From an uncultured Lachnospiraceae bacterium (GTDB taxonomy: Bacteria > Bacillota > Clostridia > Lachnospirales > Lachnospiraceae), in contig CAJUFE010000012.1 of the NCBI GenBank assembly GCA_910585635.1, forward strand, positions 39,714-103,713: a stretch of 64,000 bases of DNA, given 5' to 3'. Position numbers and translations under genes: made by a program. The notes under the pieces are model-generated. The model saw only the letters and a program-made list of their open reading frames with translations, was not told the DNA's origin and did no database searches. Positions 18,291 through 26,732 of the stretch are shown piece after piece; within the stretch, counting starts at the first letter, position 1; each line of letters opens with the position of its first letter.

Positions 18291-18365
18291 CGCTCTGACT
18301 GCTATCAGGATACCATAGATAGAGAGGCTTTGGCAATAAGATGATCGGAGATCTTGAAGTATCGG

Positions 18366-18408
18366 TTGACAATCAGGCCCAGGCAGGATAAGATAAAGTA
18401 TACTTTAT
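18366..18408 (+). promoter_or_regulatory. Promoter with overlapping perfect palindrome
   Basis: TTGACA (18366-18371) and TAAGAT (18389-18394) are 17 bases apart, a strong promoter for the DUF4143 gene starting 27 bases later. The 16-base perfect palindrome ATAAAGTATACTTTAT (18393-18408) begins inside the -10 and covers the expected transcription start, the position of a repressor operator. Confidence 0.65.
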
Positions 18409-18420
18409 CATTTAGAATAT

Positions 18421-19659
18421 ATGAGGTGGATGATGGATTACATAGAACGCGCCCTGGAGCGCAGATTTTTATGCATGACATCGCTTTATAAAGTCATCCT
18501 GGTGACCGGCGCACGGCATGTGGGGAAGACCACCATGTTAAAGCACCTGGCAGAGGGCCATCGCCGGACCTACGTTTCGCTGGACAATACCATGGCACGG
18601 ATCCTGGCCAAGACGGATCCGGAGGCTTTTTTTCGGACCTATCGCCCTCCGGTCATCATCGATGAGATCCAGAAAGCACCGGAGCTGCTCCCCCAGATCA
18701 AGAACATGTGCGCGGAGCCGGGGAAGAATGGGATGTTCTGGCTCACCGCCTCCCATCGGACCAAGCTGATGAAGGCCGTCCAGGAGAGCTTGGGCGATCA
18801 GATCGGCATCTTAGAGCTCTATGGCCTATCCCGGAAGGAGATCGCCGGATCCCTCCTTTTAAAGGAGCTGGACCTTTCCCTATCCGGCCTGATCGAGCGG
18901 CAGCTCCTCTTAAGGCGGGGGGCGCGCATCGATATCGCCGAGCGGATCTGGCGCGGCGGTATGCCGGCCATCCTGCAGGCCGGCCGGAGACAACGGCAGG
19001 AATATTTTGACCTTTATCTTGAGACCCAGATCATGCGGGATGTGGCCGAGGAGGGCGGGATCACCGATACAGTCCGTTTCCGTAAGTTTTTGAACGCCTG
19101 CACCACTTCGATCGCTGAACAGATCAATTACAAGGTCTTAGCCGATGCCGCGGAGATCTCCCAGCCCACGGCAAAGGAGTGGGTGCGGATCTTACAGAGC
19201 GCAGGGATCTTATGTCTGTTCCCGGTCTATGAAAGCCGCCAGCTAAAGAACCTTACCAAAACGCCAAAGCTGTATTTCTGTGATACCGGCCTGTGTGCTT
19301 ATCTGTCCATGACGATCAATAAGGAGGCCTTAAAATGCCGGCCGGACTATGGGCGTTATCTGGAAAATTATGTGGTAGCCGGGCTGTTAAAGGAGCTGGC
19401 CTGTTCCGCATCTAATGCCAGCCTGTATCATTACCGGGATTTCTCTGCAAGGGAGATCGACGTCTTCCTGGAAAAGGATGGTGTGATCCACCCGCTGGAG
19501 ATCGCCCTTTCTCCAAAGCCGGACCCACTGCTGGTCAAAAAATACGAGCTGCTGGACCGGGCCCAGCTGGCCCACGGCAATGGCGGCATCATCTGCACCT
19601 GCACAGACCCGATCCCGATCGACAAGAAGAACTGCTATATCCCCTGCAGCCTGATCTGA
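18421..19659 (+). CDS. ATP-binding protein with AAA and DUF4143 domains
   Basis: Protein of about 412 residues with an N-terminal P-loop ATPase (VTGARHVGKTTML near residue 30; Walker B VIIDEIQKAPELLPQI near 75) and a C-terminal DUF4143 region (LYFCDTGLCAYLS, then FSAREIDVFLEKDGVIHPLEIA, a PD-(D/E)XK-like pattern). In-frame ATGs at 18421, 18430 and 18433 are all possible; AGGTGG at 18424-18429 would favour none of them strongly. Such genes are numerous in gut anaerobes and their role is unknown. It is preceded by its own promoter and palindrome and followed by a tandem repeat that begins within its last codons. Confidence 0.9.
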   Translation: MRWMMDYIERALERRFLCMTSLYKVILVTGARHVGKTTMLKHLAEGHRRTYVSLDNTMARILAKTDPEAFFRTYRPPVIIDEIQKAPELLPQIKNMCAEPGKNGMFWLTASHRTKLMKAVQESLGDQIGILELYGLSRKEIAGSLLLKELDLSLSGLIERQLLLRRGARIDIAERIWRGGMPAILQAGRRQRQEYFDLYLETQIMRDVAEEGGITDTVRFRKFLNACTTSIAEQINYKVLADAAEISQPTAKEWVRILQSAGILCLFPVYESRQLKNLTKTPKLYFCDTGLCAYLSMTINKEALKCRPDYGRYLENYVVAGLLKELACSASNASLYHYRDFSAREIDVFLEKDGVIHPLEIALSPKPDPLLVKKYELLDRAQLAHGNGGIICTCTDPIPIDKKNCYIPCSLI

Positions 19660-19803
19660 CGGCCAGCTTGATCTGGCGGTCAGCTTGATCTGGCAGTCGG
19701 CTTGATCTGGCGGTCGGCTTGATCTGGCAGTCGGCTTGATCTGGCGGTCGGCTTGATCTGGCGGTCGGCTTGATCTGGCGGTCGGCTTGATCTGGCAGTC
19801 AGC
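19651..19803. repeat. Nine-copy 17-bp tandem repeat
   Basis: Nine units of 17 bases with the consensus TTGATCTGGCGGTCGGC, differing by one or two bases. The first unit contains the stop codon of the DUF4143 gene (CTGATCTGA), so the array seems to have expanded from the end of that gene. Confidence 0.92.
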
Positions 19804-19812
19804 TTGGCCGCG

Positions 19813-19837
19813 AAAAAAAGAGGCCTCTTCAGGCCTC
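19813..19837 (-). terminator. Rho-independent terminator for the minus-strand gene at 19912
   Basis: On the minus strand GAGGCCT pairs with AGGCCTC (19820-19826 and 19831-19837), with a 4-base loop, and is followed by seven T. Confidence 0.75.
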
Positions 19838-19842
19838 CTGGC

Positions 19843-19902
19843 GATCCTAGCATACCACAGGCTAAATAGCAAGAGACGGCCGCGCTCCTATCGAGCGCGG
19901 CC
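19843..19902 (-). repeat. 45-bp dispersed repeat, copy 1, with hairpin
   Basis: Bases 19843-19887 match 22540-22584 at 43 of 45 positions (beginning GATCCTAGCATACC). The copy ends in a perfect 10-base-pair hairpin, GGCCGCGCTC/GAGCGCGGCC (19878-19902), which lies just downstream of the stop of the minus-strand gene at 19912. In minus-strand direction the hairpin is followed by a T-rich tail, so the repeat behaves like a shared terminator module. Confidence 0.8.
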
Positions 19903-19911
19903 TGCGGCCTG

Positions 19912-20778
19912 CTATACCTGCACGTCCACCTGATGGGCAGACTGGAGATACTGGCTTAAGTTGATCTGTTGTTGATATCCCTTGCCCAGCAGCTGTTCCG
20001 CGGTCTGCATGTTCCCGCTGGGGTAGAGCAGATGGGCATCCCACTTGACCCCGGCAAAGTCCTCAGCTGTCTTGTAGGTATGGGCAGCCAGCTCCTTTCC
20101 GCTAAAAGCTTGGTAGCGGCCGGCCACTTCATCCGCCATGCCCATCAGCTGCTCCTTGGCTGCAGCCAGCTGACCTAAGGCTTCTTCCACACTCCCGGCT
20201 CCCTTAAGGCCCTGGGCCACCTGGTCGGCTATCCCGTGAAGATCCCCCATCCATCCCTCGACCGCCTGTCCAAAGTCTTTTCCATAAAGCCTCTGGGCAT
20301 GGTCCATGCGGAAATGGGAGATCCCTAAGTTGGCCCCCACCATCCAGGACATATCCTGGTACTGCTTTTCATCCCATTCCTGGATCGCGCGGGCCTTCTC
20401 GGTCTGGCCGTCCTCCACAGCCTGCTCATATGCTGCCTGCATATACTTTAACTGCTCTTCCATACCGGTAAGGTTATCCACCAGATCCCCGATCGCCTGA
20501 TGATACCGTTCCATCTCGCCCTCCATGGCCTTTGGGACATCCTTCTTAGCGATCGTAAACTCGGAAAAAGACGACATATCGATCGTCACCAGGTCGGTCT
20601 TCTTCGCCGCGCTCCCCTTCTGTCCCTCCTTGGACAGAGCAGAGACCTTCTGCAAAAATGCCTGGTGCTGCACCGCCTGCCTGGCACTGGCTGCCTTCAT
20701 CGCGCCGGTCAGCCAGCTGCCCTTTCCCTGCTGCCGCCCCAACGCCTGCGGCAGCAGGTTCTGGGTGTTGATCCTCAT
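19912..20778 (-). CDS. Uncharacterised helical protein
   Basis: I do not recognise this 288-residue protein. It has no signal peptide or membrane segment and is rich in Ala, Gln, Glu and Lys with long predicted helices (for example around EGEMERYHQAIGDLVDNL and AAAKEQLMGMADEVAGRYQA). The basic N-terminus MRINTQNLLPQALG and the helical, Gln-rich style resemble proteins of flagellar or secretion-type extracellular structures, but no family motif supports that. The ATG at 20778 follows AAAGGAGGAAGAAAG; the upstream frame extension lacks a site. It has its own terminator and stands alone. Confidence 0.7.
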   Translation of the reverse strand: MRINTQNLLPQALGRQQGKGSWLTGAMKAASARQAVQHQAFLQKVSALSKEGQKGSAAKKTDLVTIDMSSFSEFTIAKKDVPKAMEGEMERYHQAIGDLVDNLTGMEEQLKYMQAAYEQAVEDGQTEKARAIQEWDEKQYQDMSWMVGANLGISHFRMDHAQRLYGKDFGQAVEGWMGDLHGIADQVAQGLKGAGSVEEALGQLAAAKEQLMGMADEVAGRYQAFSGKELAAHTYKTAEDFAGVKWDAHLLYPSGNMQTAEQLLGKGYQQQINLSQYLQSAHQVDVQV

Positions 20779-20875
20779 CTTTCTTCCTCCTTTCTGATCT
20801 GAGAGCACACTCTCGTCACAAAGGATATATCGACCATTTCCTCCAGGATATAACACAGCGGCAGAAAACGGCTTT

Positions 20876-22495
20876 TTATACGCCTGACCTCAGCGTCATC
20901 CTCTCGATCACGCAGCTATGCCGCTTATTTCTATCCTCTTTATCATAATTTATCCCCACCAGCAAGACCTCTCCAGAGTAGCCTTCCAGGGCCTGCGTAT
21001 AATGCCGGTCCTTGATCTGCCGGATCGCGGTCATAGCATTTTTATCATACTTCAGTTCGATGACCAATGCAGGCTTTTTACTGGTTGGCAACGGCAGGAA
21101 GACAATGTCGGCAAACCCATGTCCTGTAGGGAGTTCTCGGATGAGCTTATAGTCTTTTCTCGCGCTATAATATGCCAGACCGATCGCGCAGCTAAGTGCA
21201 TTTTCATCATTGTAGGTTAAGATCGACGCGGCCTCTGTATGCGCCTGGTCCAGTCCCTCTGCGACACGTTGCGCATCACATAAAAGTGTATCGGATAAGA
21301 GTCTTTCCGAAGCCTTTAAGACGCGCATCACCTCCTGCCAGCCACCAACACTCATGGCATTTTCAAATTCCATGATGATCTCCTTATTGGGGATGAACGC
21401 TTCCTCTGCCTCCGCATCATAGGCCACATACCCCAGATGGATCAATAATGTCAGTACGTCATCCTTTGTCACCAGATTGCGCATATCGTTCTGAAAGCTG
21501 CGTGTGTTCACTTTGACGCGGCCATTGCCCAACATCTGTACGATGTCGGACCGGAGGCCGTTAAGATCCATATCGATATATACCTTTAATGCTTCATAGG
21601 TCTCGGTAGAGGTCCAGTAGTTTGACAGGACATGGCTCTTCATCGCCGCCACGACCGATCGTGGATTATAGATATGCTGGAACTGCCGGAACCGATAGCC
21701 ATCATACCAATGGCTGGTCTGGATAAGATCCATGCCGTACGTTCCACACAACCCTTTTACTTCCTCTTCTGTAAATCCAGTATATTCCTCAAGGGCGAAC
21801 TGGTCTGTCATCGAATATTCCCAGAACATGTTCAATGCAGAATGTTGTCCATACTTTTTGACCGGAAGGATCCCCGTCATGTAGGCCAGGGCCACATAGG
21901 GTTGATCCTTTAAGAGATTGCGCAGAAGATCCAGGTATCGCTTCTGCAGGTCTTCGAGACTTGGCCTTTCACGCATCACACAGTCCCACTCATCGATCAG
22001 AAAGATAAATTCTCTGCCCGTCTCTGCATAGATCTGCCTGAGCGCGGCGGCCAGTGTCCTATCCTGCTCCCCTAATATCCCCGCATACCTTTGACGGAGT
22101 TCTCTTAAGACCTCCCGTTCCAGATAGTCGGTCATCTCTCCTGGCTCTGCCTCGATCAAAAACTGCTGCATGTTCAAAAAGATCACCGCATATTTGTTCA
22201 AATGCTCCTCAAAGGTCTCATCCTTCTCGATCTTCCGCCCTGCGAACAGTTCTCTGGAATCACAGCCGCAGCTATAATAGGCGGCGAGCATCTCCAATGT
22301 CATCGATTTCCCGAACCGTCTTGGCCTGCTGACACAGATATATTTTTCTTTTGTGTTGATGCATCCATTTGTGAACGCGATCAGCCCTGTCTTATCAACA
22401 TAGATCTTCGAACGGATAGCCTCCCTGAAGCCCTTGTTCCCTGGATCCAAGTAGATCCCCGACGACAACTTCCCTTTCCTGCCTCCGTCATCCAT
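20876..22495 (-). CDS. AAA-ATPase-like protein with C-terminal PD-(D/E)XK nuclease domain
   Basis: Protein of 539 residues of the AAA-ATPase_like/PDDEXK_9 type. The N-terminus has the characteristic IYVDKTGLI segment and SRPRRFGKSMTLEML (P-loop), then FIFLIDEWDCV (Walker B). The C-terminus has GFADIVFLPL and ALVIELKYDK, the D and ExK of the nuclease fold. A GTG at 22507 directly abuts AGGAAGGGG; the ATG at 22495, 12 bases further, is the likelier start, but this is not settled. These genes are multicopy in gut anaerobes and their function is unknown; defence or mobile-element links are only speculation. It is flanked by the two copies of the 45-base repeat. Confidence 0.88.
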   Translation of the reverse strand: MDDGGRKGKLSSGIYLDPGNKGFREAIRSKIYVDKTGLIAFTNGCINTKEKYICVSRPRRFGKSMTLEMLAAYYSCGCDSRELFAGRKIEKDETFEEHLNKYAVIFLNMQQFLIEAEPGEMTDYLEREVLRELRQRYAGILGEQDRTLAAALRQIYAETGREFIFLIDEWDCVMRERPSLEDLQKRYLDLLRNLLKDQPYVALAYMTGILPVKKYGQHSALNMFWEYSMTDQFALEEYTGFTEEEVKGLCGTYGMDLIQTSHWYDGYRFRQFQHIYNPRSVVAAMKSHVLSNYWTSTETYEALKVYIDMDLNGLRSDIVQMLGNGRVKVNTRSFQNDMRNLVTKDDVLTLLIHLGYVAYDAEAEEAFIPNKEIIMEFENAMSVGGWQEVMRVLKASERLLSDTLLCDAQRVAEGLDQAHTEAASILTYNDENALSCAIGLAYYSARKDYKLIRELPTGHGFADIVFLPLPTSKKPALVIELKYDKNAMTAIRQIKDRHYTQALEGYSGEVLLVGINYDKEDRNKRHSCVIERMTLRSGV

Positions 22496-22539
22496 CTGCT
22501 CACACACCCCTTCCTGGGACCCATGTCCTCTATACTTAT

Positions 22540-22610
22540 GATCCTAACATACCACAGGCTAAATAGCAAGAGGCGGCCGCGCTCATGTCACTTAGCGCTT
22601 GCCGCCTGGA
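22540..22610 (-). repeat. 45-bp dispersed repeat, copy 2, with hairpin
   Basis: Bases 22540-22584 are the second copy of the repeat at 19843. Here the hairpin is formed by AGGCGGC and GCGCT (22574-22586) with AGCGC and GCCGCCT (22597-22610). It lies 18 bases downstream of the stop of the LarA-like gene and probably ends that operon. Confidence 0.75.
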
Positions 22611-22628
22611 AGTTTCTTATGCAGATAT

Positions 22629-23948
22629 TTATGCAGATATATGCGCTTTGCCCGCCTCCTTTACGATGACCGAGACCCCGTCAGGGATCACGGTGACGGT
22701 ATAGCCTGCTCTCCCTGCCAGCTGCCTGGTCAGCTCCAGCGCCTCCTCCACGCTGTGGGCCGGGAGCATATGCATGTCCCTCACCAGCTGGTCCGCACAG
22801 GAGGAGACGAAGATCACCGAGGCTTTTAAGAGCACACGGGCAAGGATCTGGGACTGCCATGCGTCGGCCTCGGTCTCCTCCGGCCTTCTGGACAAAAAGC
22901 CTTCCATCATGCGGGCTACGTCCTTTTCCCTGCGGAAGGTCTCATAAAAGTGCTCCCCGCCATGTCCGTCAGCGGCCTCCGACAGCATGATGATCGCTCC
23001 GCCCTCCTTTACCGAGGCTTCGGCGGCGGTCATGCCCTTTACAGACTGGTAGATGTTCTGGTCCAGGGGATAGCCCCCGTTGGTGGTGATCACGATATCC
23101 GCCGGGACTGCGTCCACCTGGCACCGGGAGGCTAGAAAGGCACAGCCCTCCTGGTGGGCCAGCACACAGTCTCCGGCTACGGCATAGACCGGAGCGTGGT
23201 CCATATCCACGATCACATTGACGATAAAGGCCAGCCCTGCCATCCTGGCTGCATGGACCATGTCCCGGTGGATCGGGTTCCCCTCCAGCACACCGGTCCT
23301 GGCGCAGGGATCGGCGATGAAATGGGCATTATGGTCATAGAGCACCGTCTCCTCCCCGGCGATACCCGGCAGCACGCTCTTGCGCCCGCCGGAAAAACCA
23401 GCAAAAAAATGGGGTTCGATAAACCCCTCTGCCACCAGAAGATCCGCCTCCGCTGCCAGCCTGTTGACCCGCAGCCTCCCTCCCGAGGGGAGGCTCCCCA
23501 GATCCACCAGACCGGCCTCATCCCTGGGGTCATGGACTAAGATCCGCTCCTTTTCCACGATCTCTCCTCCGAATTTCCACAGCAGCTCTTCCCGGGTGGG
23601 ACCCCGGTGCAGCCCTGTGGCGATCAAGATCGTGATCTGGGCATCCTTTGGCGCTCCTTTGCGGATCTCCTCCAGGAGCAGGGGCATCAAGATCTTGCTG
23701 GGCACCGGCCGGGTATGATCCGAGGCGATCACCACGATCTGCCTCTTCCCTTCTGCCAGCTCACTAAGCCGCCGACTCCCCACCGGATGCTCCAGCGCCT
23801 CCCGCACCAGCTCCACCCCGCTCTTTAACGGCCTGTACCCATCAAGCCCCGACCGCAGGACACCCGCCAGATGCTCCCTCTCCACCGAAACCTCCACCTT
23901 TCCCTTGCCATATGGCAATGCCAGCCGCACTACATCCTGTCCTCTCAT
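22629..23948 (-). CDS. larA: LarA-like 2-hydroxyacid (lactate) racemase family protein
   Basis: Protein of 439 residues of the nickel-pincer racemase family (DUF2088). The N-terminal domain has SDHTRPVPSK (Asp and Arg of the active site) and ATGLHRGPT with a catalytic histidine. The region EPHFFAGFSGGRKSVLPG contains the histidine and the lysine that binds the pincer cofactor covalently in LarA. DHNAH follows. The cofactor-making genes larB, larC and larE are not in the window. It is the last gene of the operon with a Liv-type importer, so its substrate is probably a hydroxy acid taken up or produced there; lactate itself is not implied. GGGGAGGAGGGG precedes the ATG. Confidence 0.9.
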   Translation of the reverse strand: MRGQDVVRLALPYGKGKVEVSVEREHLAGVLRSGLDGYRPLKSGVELVREALEHPVGSRRLSELAEGKRQIVVIASDHTRPVPSKILMPLLLEEIRKGAPKDAQITILIATGLHRGPTREELLWKFGGEIVEKERILVHDPRDEAGLVDLGSLPSGGRLRVNRLAAEADLLVAEGFIEPHFFAGFSGGRKSVLPGIAGEETVLYDHNAHFIADPCARTGVLEGNPIHRDMVHAARMAGLAFIVNVIVDMDHAPVYAVAGDCVLAHQEGCAFLASRCQVDAVPADIVITTNGGYPLDQNIYQSVKGMTAAEASVKEGGAIIMLSEAADGHGGEHFYETFRREKDVARMMEGFLSRRPEETEADAWQSQILARVLLKASVIFVSSCADQLVRDMHMLPAHSVEEALELTRQLAGRAGYTVTVIPDGVSVIVKEAGKAHISA

Positions 23949-24076
23949 ATCCTGTTCCCCTCCTCCCCCTGCACGCCTCTGTCTGCTCCTTTTCGATCAT
24001 TTTCCACACCTACACCAGCTAAAGCAGCGAAGGGAGGGGACCCTGCCCGATCCCTAAAGACCACACAGCCCCCCTC

Positions 24077-24793
24077 TCATATCCCCAGATACGCCCTCTG
24101 CTTCTCCTTATCCTCTTTAAACGCCTCACTGGCCGCTGAGTGGACGATCTGCCCATTGACCAGGATATAGACCCGGTCCCCGATCTTCAGCGCCAGGTCC
24201 AGGTTCTGCTCCACCAGAAGGATGCTCTTCCCCTGCTCCACCAGCTGGCCGCAGATCTCCCTGATCCTGTCCAGGACCATGGTGGACACGCCTTCGGAGG
24301 GTTCATCCATCAGGAGCAGGTCCGGGTTCGTGACCAATGCCCGCCCGATCGCCAGGATCTGCTGCTCCCCTCCGCTGAGCTTAGTCCCGCTGATCTTCCT
24401 CCGCCTTCCAATCTCCGGAAAGGTCTCCAGGACCCGCTCCGGCGTCCACTCCTCTGCCCCGGCCCCCTTTCTGTAGGCCATCACCAGATGCTCCTCCACG
24501 GTCAGGGCCTGGAACAGGCGCCACCCCTGTGGGACATAGCCGATCCGCTGCCGGGCCACCGCGTGAGCCGGCAGGCTCTGGCAGTCCTTCCCGCCATACA
24601 GGATCTGCCCCTGCCGCCTGACCCCGCCGATCCCAAAGACCGCCTTTAAAAGGGTGGTCTTCCCCATCCCGTTGCGCCCTAAGATCGCCACCTTCTCCCC
24701 CGGATGGACCTTAAGAGAAAGGTCATGGAGGACCTGGGCTTTTCCGTAATAAGCATTTAAACCATTGATGATCAGATCTTTTTTTGCGTCCAT
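24077..24793 (-). CDS. livF: Liv-type ABC transporter ATP-binding protein, LivF-like
   Basis: ATPase subunit of 238 residues. Walker A GRNGMGKTT, signature KLSGGEQQ, Walker B LLLMDEPSEGVS and the H-loop region LLVEQN (the LivF hallmark in place of histidine) are all present. The frame extends upstream through livG, but the ATG at 24793 has AGGAGG at the right distance. It follows livG by 10 bases and is followed by larA after about 130 bases. It pairs with the LivG-like ATPase to drive import by the LivH and LivM permeases. Confidence 0.94.
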   Translation of the reverse strand: MDAKKDLIINGLNAYYGKAQVLHDLSLKVHPGEKVAILGRNGMGKTTLLKAVFGIGGVRRQGQILYGGKDCQSLPAHAVARQRIGYVPQGWRLFQALTVEEHLVMAYRKGAGAEEWTPERVLETFPEIGRRRKISGTKLSGGEQQILAIGRALVTNPDLLLMDEPSEGVSTMVLDRIREICGQLVEQGKSILLVEQNLDLALKIGDRVYILVNGQIVHSAASEAFKEDKEKQRAYLGI

Positions 24794-24803
24794 GGCGGTC
24801 CTC

Positions 24804-25568
24804 CTATCCCTGTAATTTATAGATCTTCTGGACCTCCTGGTCGCTTTGGATCTCCTGCGGCGTCCCCACCTTGATGAGCCGGCCATGGTCCAGCACCGCG
24901 ATCCGGTCCGTGATACGTAGGGCAAAATCCATGTCATGCTCGATCACCAGGATGATCTTCTCCCGTGCCAGCTTCCTGATCAGCTCCCCGATGAACACCC
25001 GCTCGGTGGGGCTTAAGCCTGCCATAGGCTCATCGAAAAGGATGATCTTCGGGTCGCTGATGATCGCCATGCCCAGCTCCAGCTGCCGCTGCTGTCCGTG
25101 GGACATGTTCAGCACCAGGGTATCCTTTAAGTCCTCCAGCTGCATGACCTGGCAGATCTCCCAGATCCTTTCCTTCCGCTTTTTATCCCAGGTCCAGGGC
25201 AGGAACGGCTCCAGCAGGCCGCCGGAGGCTCTCCATGGACTGTTCTTTAAGGAAAGATACAGGTTTTCCTCCACGGTCAGCTCCTTAAAAAGGTTGCAAG
25301 TCTGATAGGTCCTCACCAGTCCCAGCTCGCTCCTGCGCTGGATGCTGGCCTTGCTGATATCCTCTCCGAACAAGGTGATCCTTCCCTCATCCAGAGGATA
25401 GACCCCGGCGATCAGGTTGAACAGGGTGGTCTTCCCCGCCCCGTTAGGCCCGATCATCACCGTGCTCATCCCTGTATCCAGGGTCAGGCTCACCTGGTCC
25501 ACCGCCCGGACGCCGCCAAAAAACTTGGAGACCCCCTCCACCACCAGCGCCTTCGTGCCTTCCTTCAT
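24804..25568 (-). CDS. livG: Liv-type ABC transporter ATP-binding protein, LivG-like
   Basis: ATPase subunit of 254 residues. Walker A GPNGAGKTT, signature MSHGQQRQLE, Walker B IILFDEPMAGLS and H-loop VIEHDMDF are visible, the latter typical of LivG. The ATG overlaps the stop of livM (ATGA) after a GGGAGG site within the end of that gene. Fourth transport gene in the operon order lipoprotein, livH, livM, livG, livF. Confidence 0.95.
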   Translation of the reverse strand: MKEGTKALVVEGVSKFFGGVRAVDQVSLTLDTGMSTVMIGPNGAGKTTLFNLIAGVYPLDEGRITLFGEDISKASIQRRSELGLVRTYQTCNLFKELTVEENLYLSLKNSPWRASGGLLEPFLPWTWDKKRKERIWEICQVMQLEDLKDTLVLNMSHGQQRQLELGMAIISDPKIILFDEPMAGLSPTERVFIGELIRKLAREKIILVIEHDMDFALRITDRIAVLDHGRLIKVGTPQEIQSDQEVQKIYKLQG

Positions 25569-26728
25569 CGCCGCATCTTACCTCCCTTCTCCTCTGTTCC
25601 TTCGGTGTCGTTGCTGGATACCACATCTCCAGGACCGCCACTTGCCAGTGCCTCTTCAGGACTACCGCCAGGCGTCACGCACCTGAGGCCTGCACCTGTC
25701 CCTCCAGCACCGTCACCAGCCTCTGCGCTCTGCCCCTGCACAGTACCGCCCACAGGTCTCCCGGGCCTTCCATCCTTTCCATAGACCAGCTTCTTCGCGA
25801 TCGAGATGAGCCCTTCCGGCATCAGGAGGATGATCGCCAGGAACAAGGCGCCCACGATGGTGGCGTACCGCCTGGTCAGGCTCCCCAGGGTCAGCTCCAG
25901 GGTCCTGTTGATCACCGTGCCCACGATCGACCCTAAGAGCACGCTGTCCACCCCGCCCAGGATGGAGGAGATCAGCGCTTGGTTGCTGGAATTGAGGGTC
26001 ATGATCTCCGGGTTGATCATCCCGGTGTTGTAGACGAACAGCACACCGGCGATGCTGGAGATCAAAGACGAGACCATGAACGCGGACCATTTCAAAAGCC
26101 CCGTGTGATAGCCCAATGCCGCCATCCTGGTCTCGCTGTTCTTGATCCCTCTAAGCCGCAGCCCATAGGAGGAGGTGATCAGCCGGTACACCAGGAAGAT
26201 CGTCAGGCCAAAGATGAGCAAGGTCCAGTAATAGTGGTTCACCTTCGTATTCTCGCTGAAGATCTCCAGGGCATCCGGAAAGCGGATCCCTAAAAGCCCG
26301 GTGGTCCCATTGGTCATGGAGGTCCACTGGAGGGCCAGGGAGTAGACCAGCTGGGAAAAGACCAGGGTCAGCATGAGGAAGGATACCCCCTGGGACCGGT
26401 CCGCCATCCAGCCGCAGAGAGCGGCAAAGCTCATGGAGACCAGAAAAGCCAGGAAGATCGAAGGGATAAAGGGGATATCGAACTTGGTCTGGCACAGCCC
26501 GATGGTGTAGCCGGTCAGGGTGAGGGAGACCGGCGTCATCAGGGAGAACAGTCCCAGCTCCCCGGCCAGAAAGCCGAAGGAGATCGTCAGCAGCCCATAG
26601 TACATGTAGCGGATGATCATGGTCATGGTAAAATCGCTGGAGAACAAAGGGATCACAAGAAGGGCCACGGCAAGGAGACCTAAGCCCGCTCTTTTCACCA
26701 GCGTTGCTCTTTTTGAAGATCCACCCAT
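25565..26728 (-). CDS. livM: Liv-type ABC transporter permease, LivM-like
   Basis: Membrane permease of 387 residues with about nine hydrophobic helices. Conserved LivM features include the GFLAGELGLFSL segment early and LRLRGIKNSETRMAALGYHT in the cytoplasmic loop that contacts the ATPase. The last 65 residues are a hydrophilic Gly/Ala/Glu-rich extension that is absent from the second LivM-like protein in this window. AAAGGGAGGTG precedes the ATG. It starts 4 bases after the livH stop and overlaps livG by 4 bases. Confidence 0.93.
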   Translation of the reverse strand: MGGSSKRATLVKRAGLGLLAVALLVIPLFSSDFTMTMIIRYMYYGLLTISFGFLAGELGLFSLMTPVSLTLTGYTIGLCQTKFDIPFIPSIFLAFLVSMSFAALCGWMADRSQGVSFLMLTLVFSQLVYSLALQWTSMTNGTTGLLGIRFPDALEIFSENTKVNHYYWTLLIFGLTIFLVYRLITSSYGLRLRGIKNSETRMAALGYHTGLLKWSAFMVSSLISSIAGVLFVYNTGMINPEIMTLNSSNQALISSILGGVDSVLLGSIVGTVINRTLELTLGSLTRRYATIVGALFLAIILLMPEGLISIAKKLVYGKDGRPGRPVGGTVQGQSAEAGDGAGGTGAGLRCVTPGGSPEEALASGGPGDVVSSNDTEGTEEKGGKMRR

Positions 26729-26732
26729 CTTT

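Noticed and set aside
19387..19872. Frames encoding repeated QADRQIK-type peptides near the 17-bp array
   Set aside because: The unit length of 17 bases shifts the frame each copy and the translation depends on the repeat alone; the opposite strand carries the DUF4143 gene.
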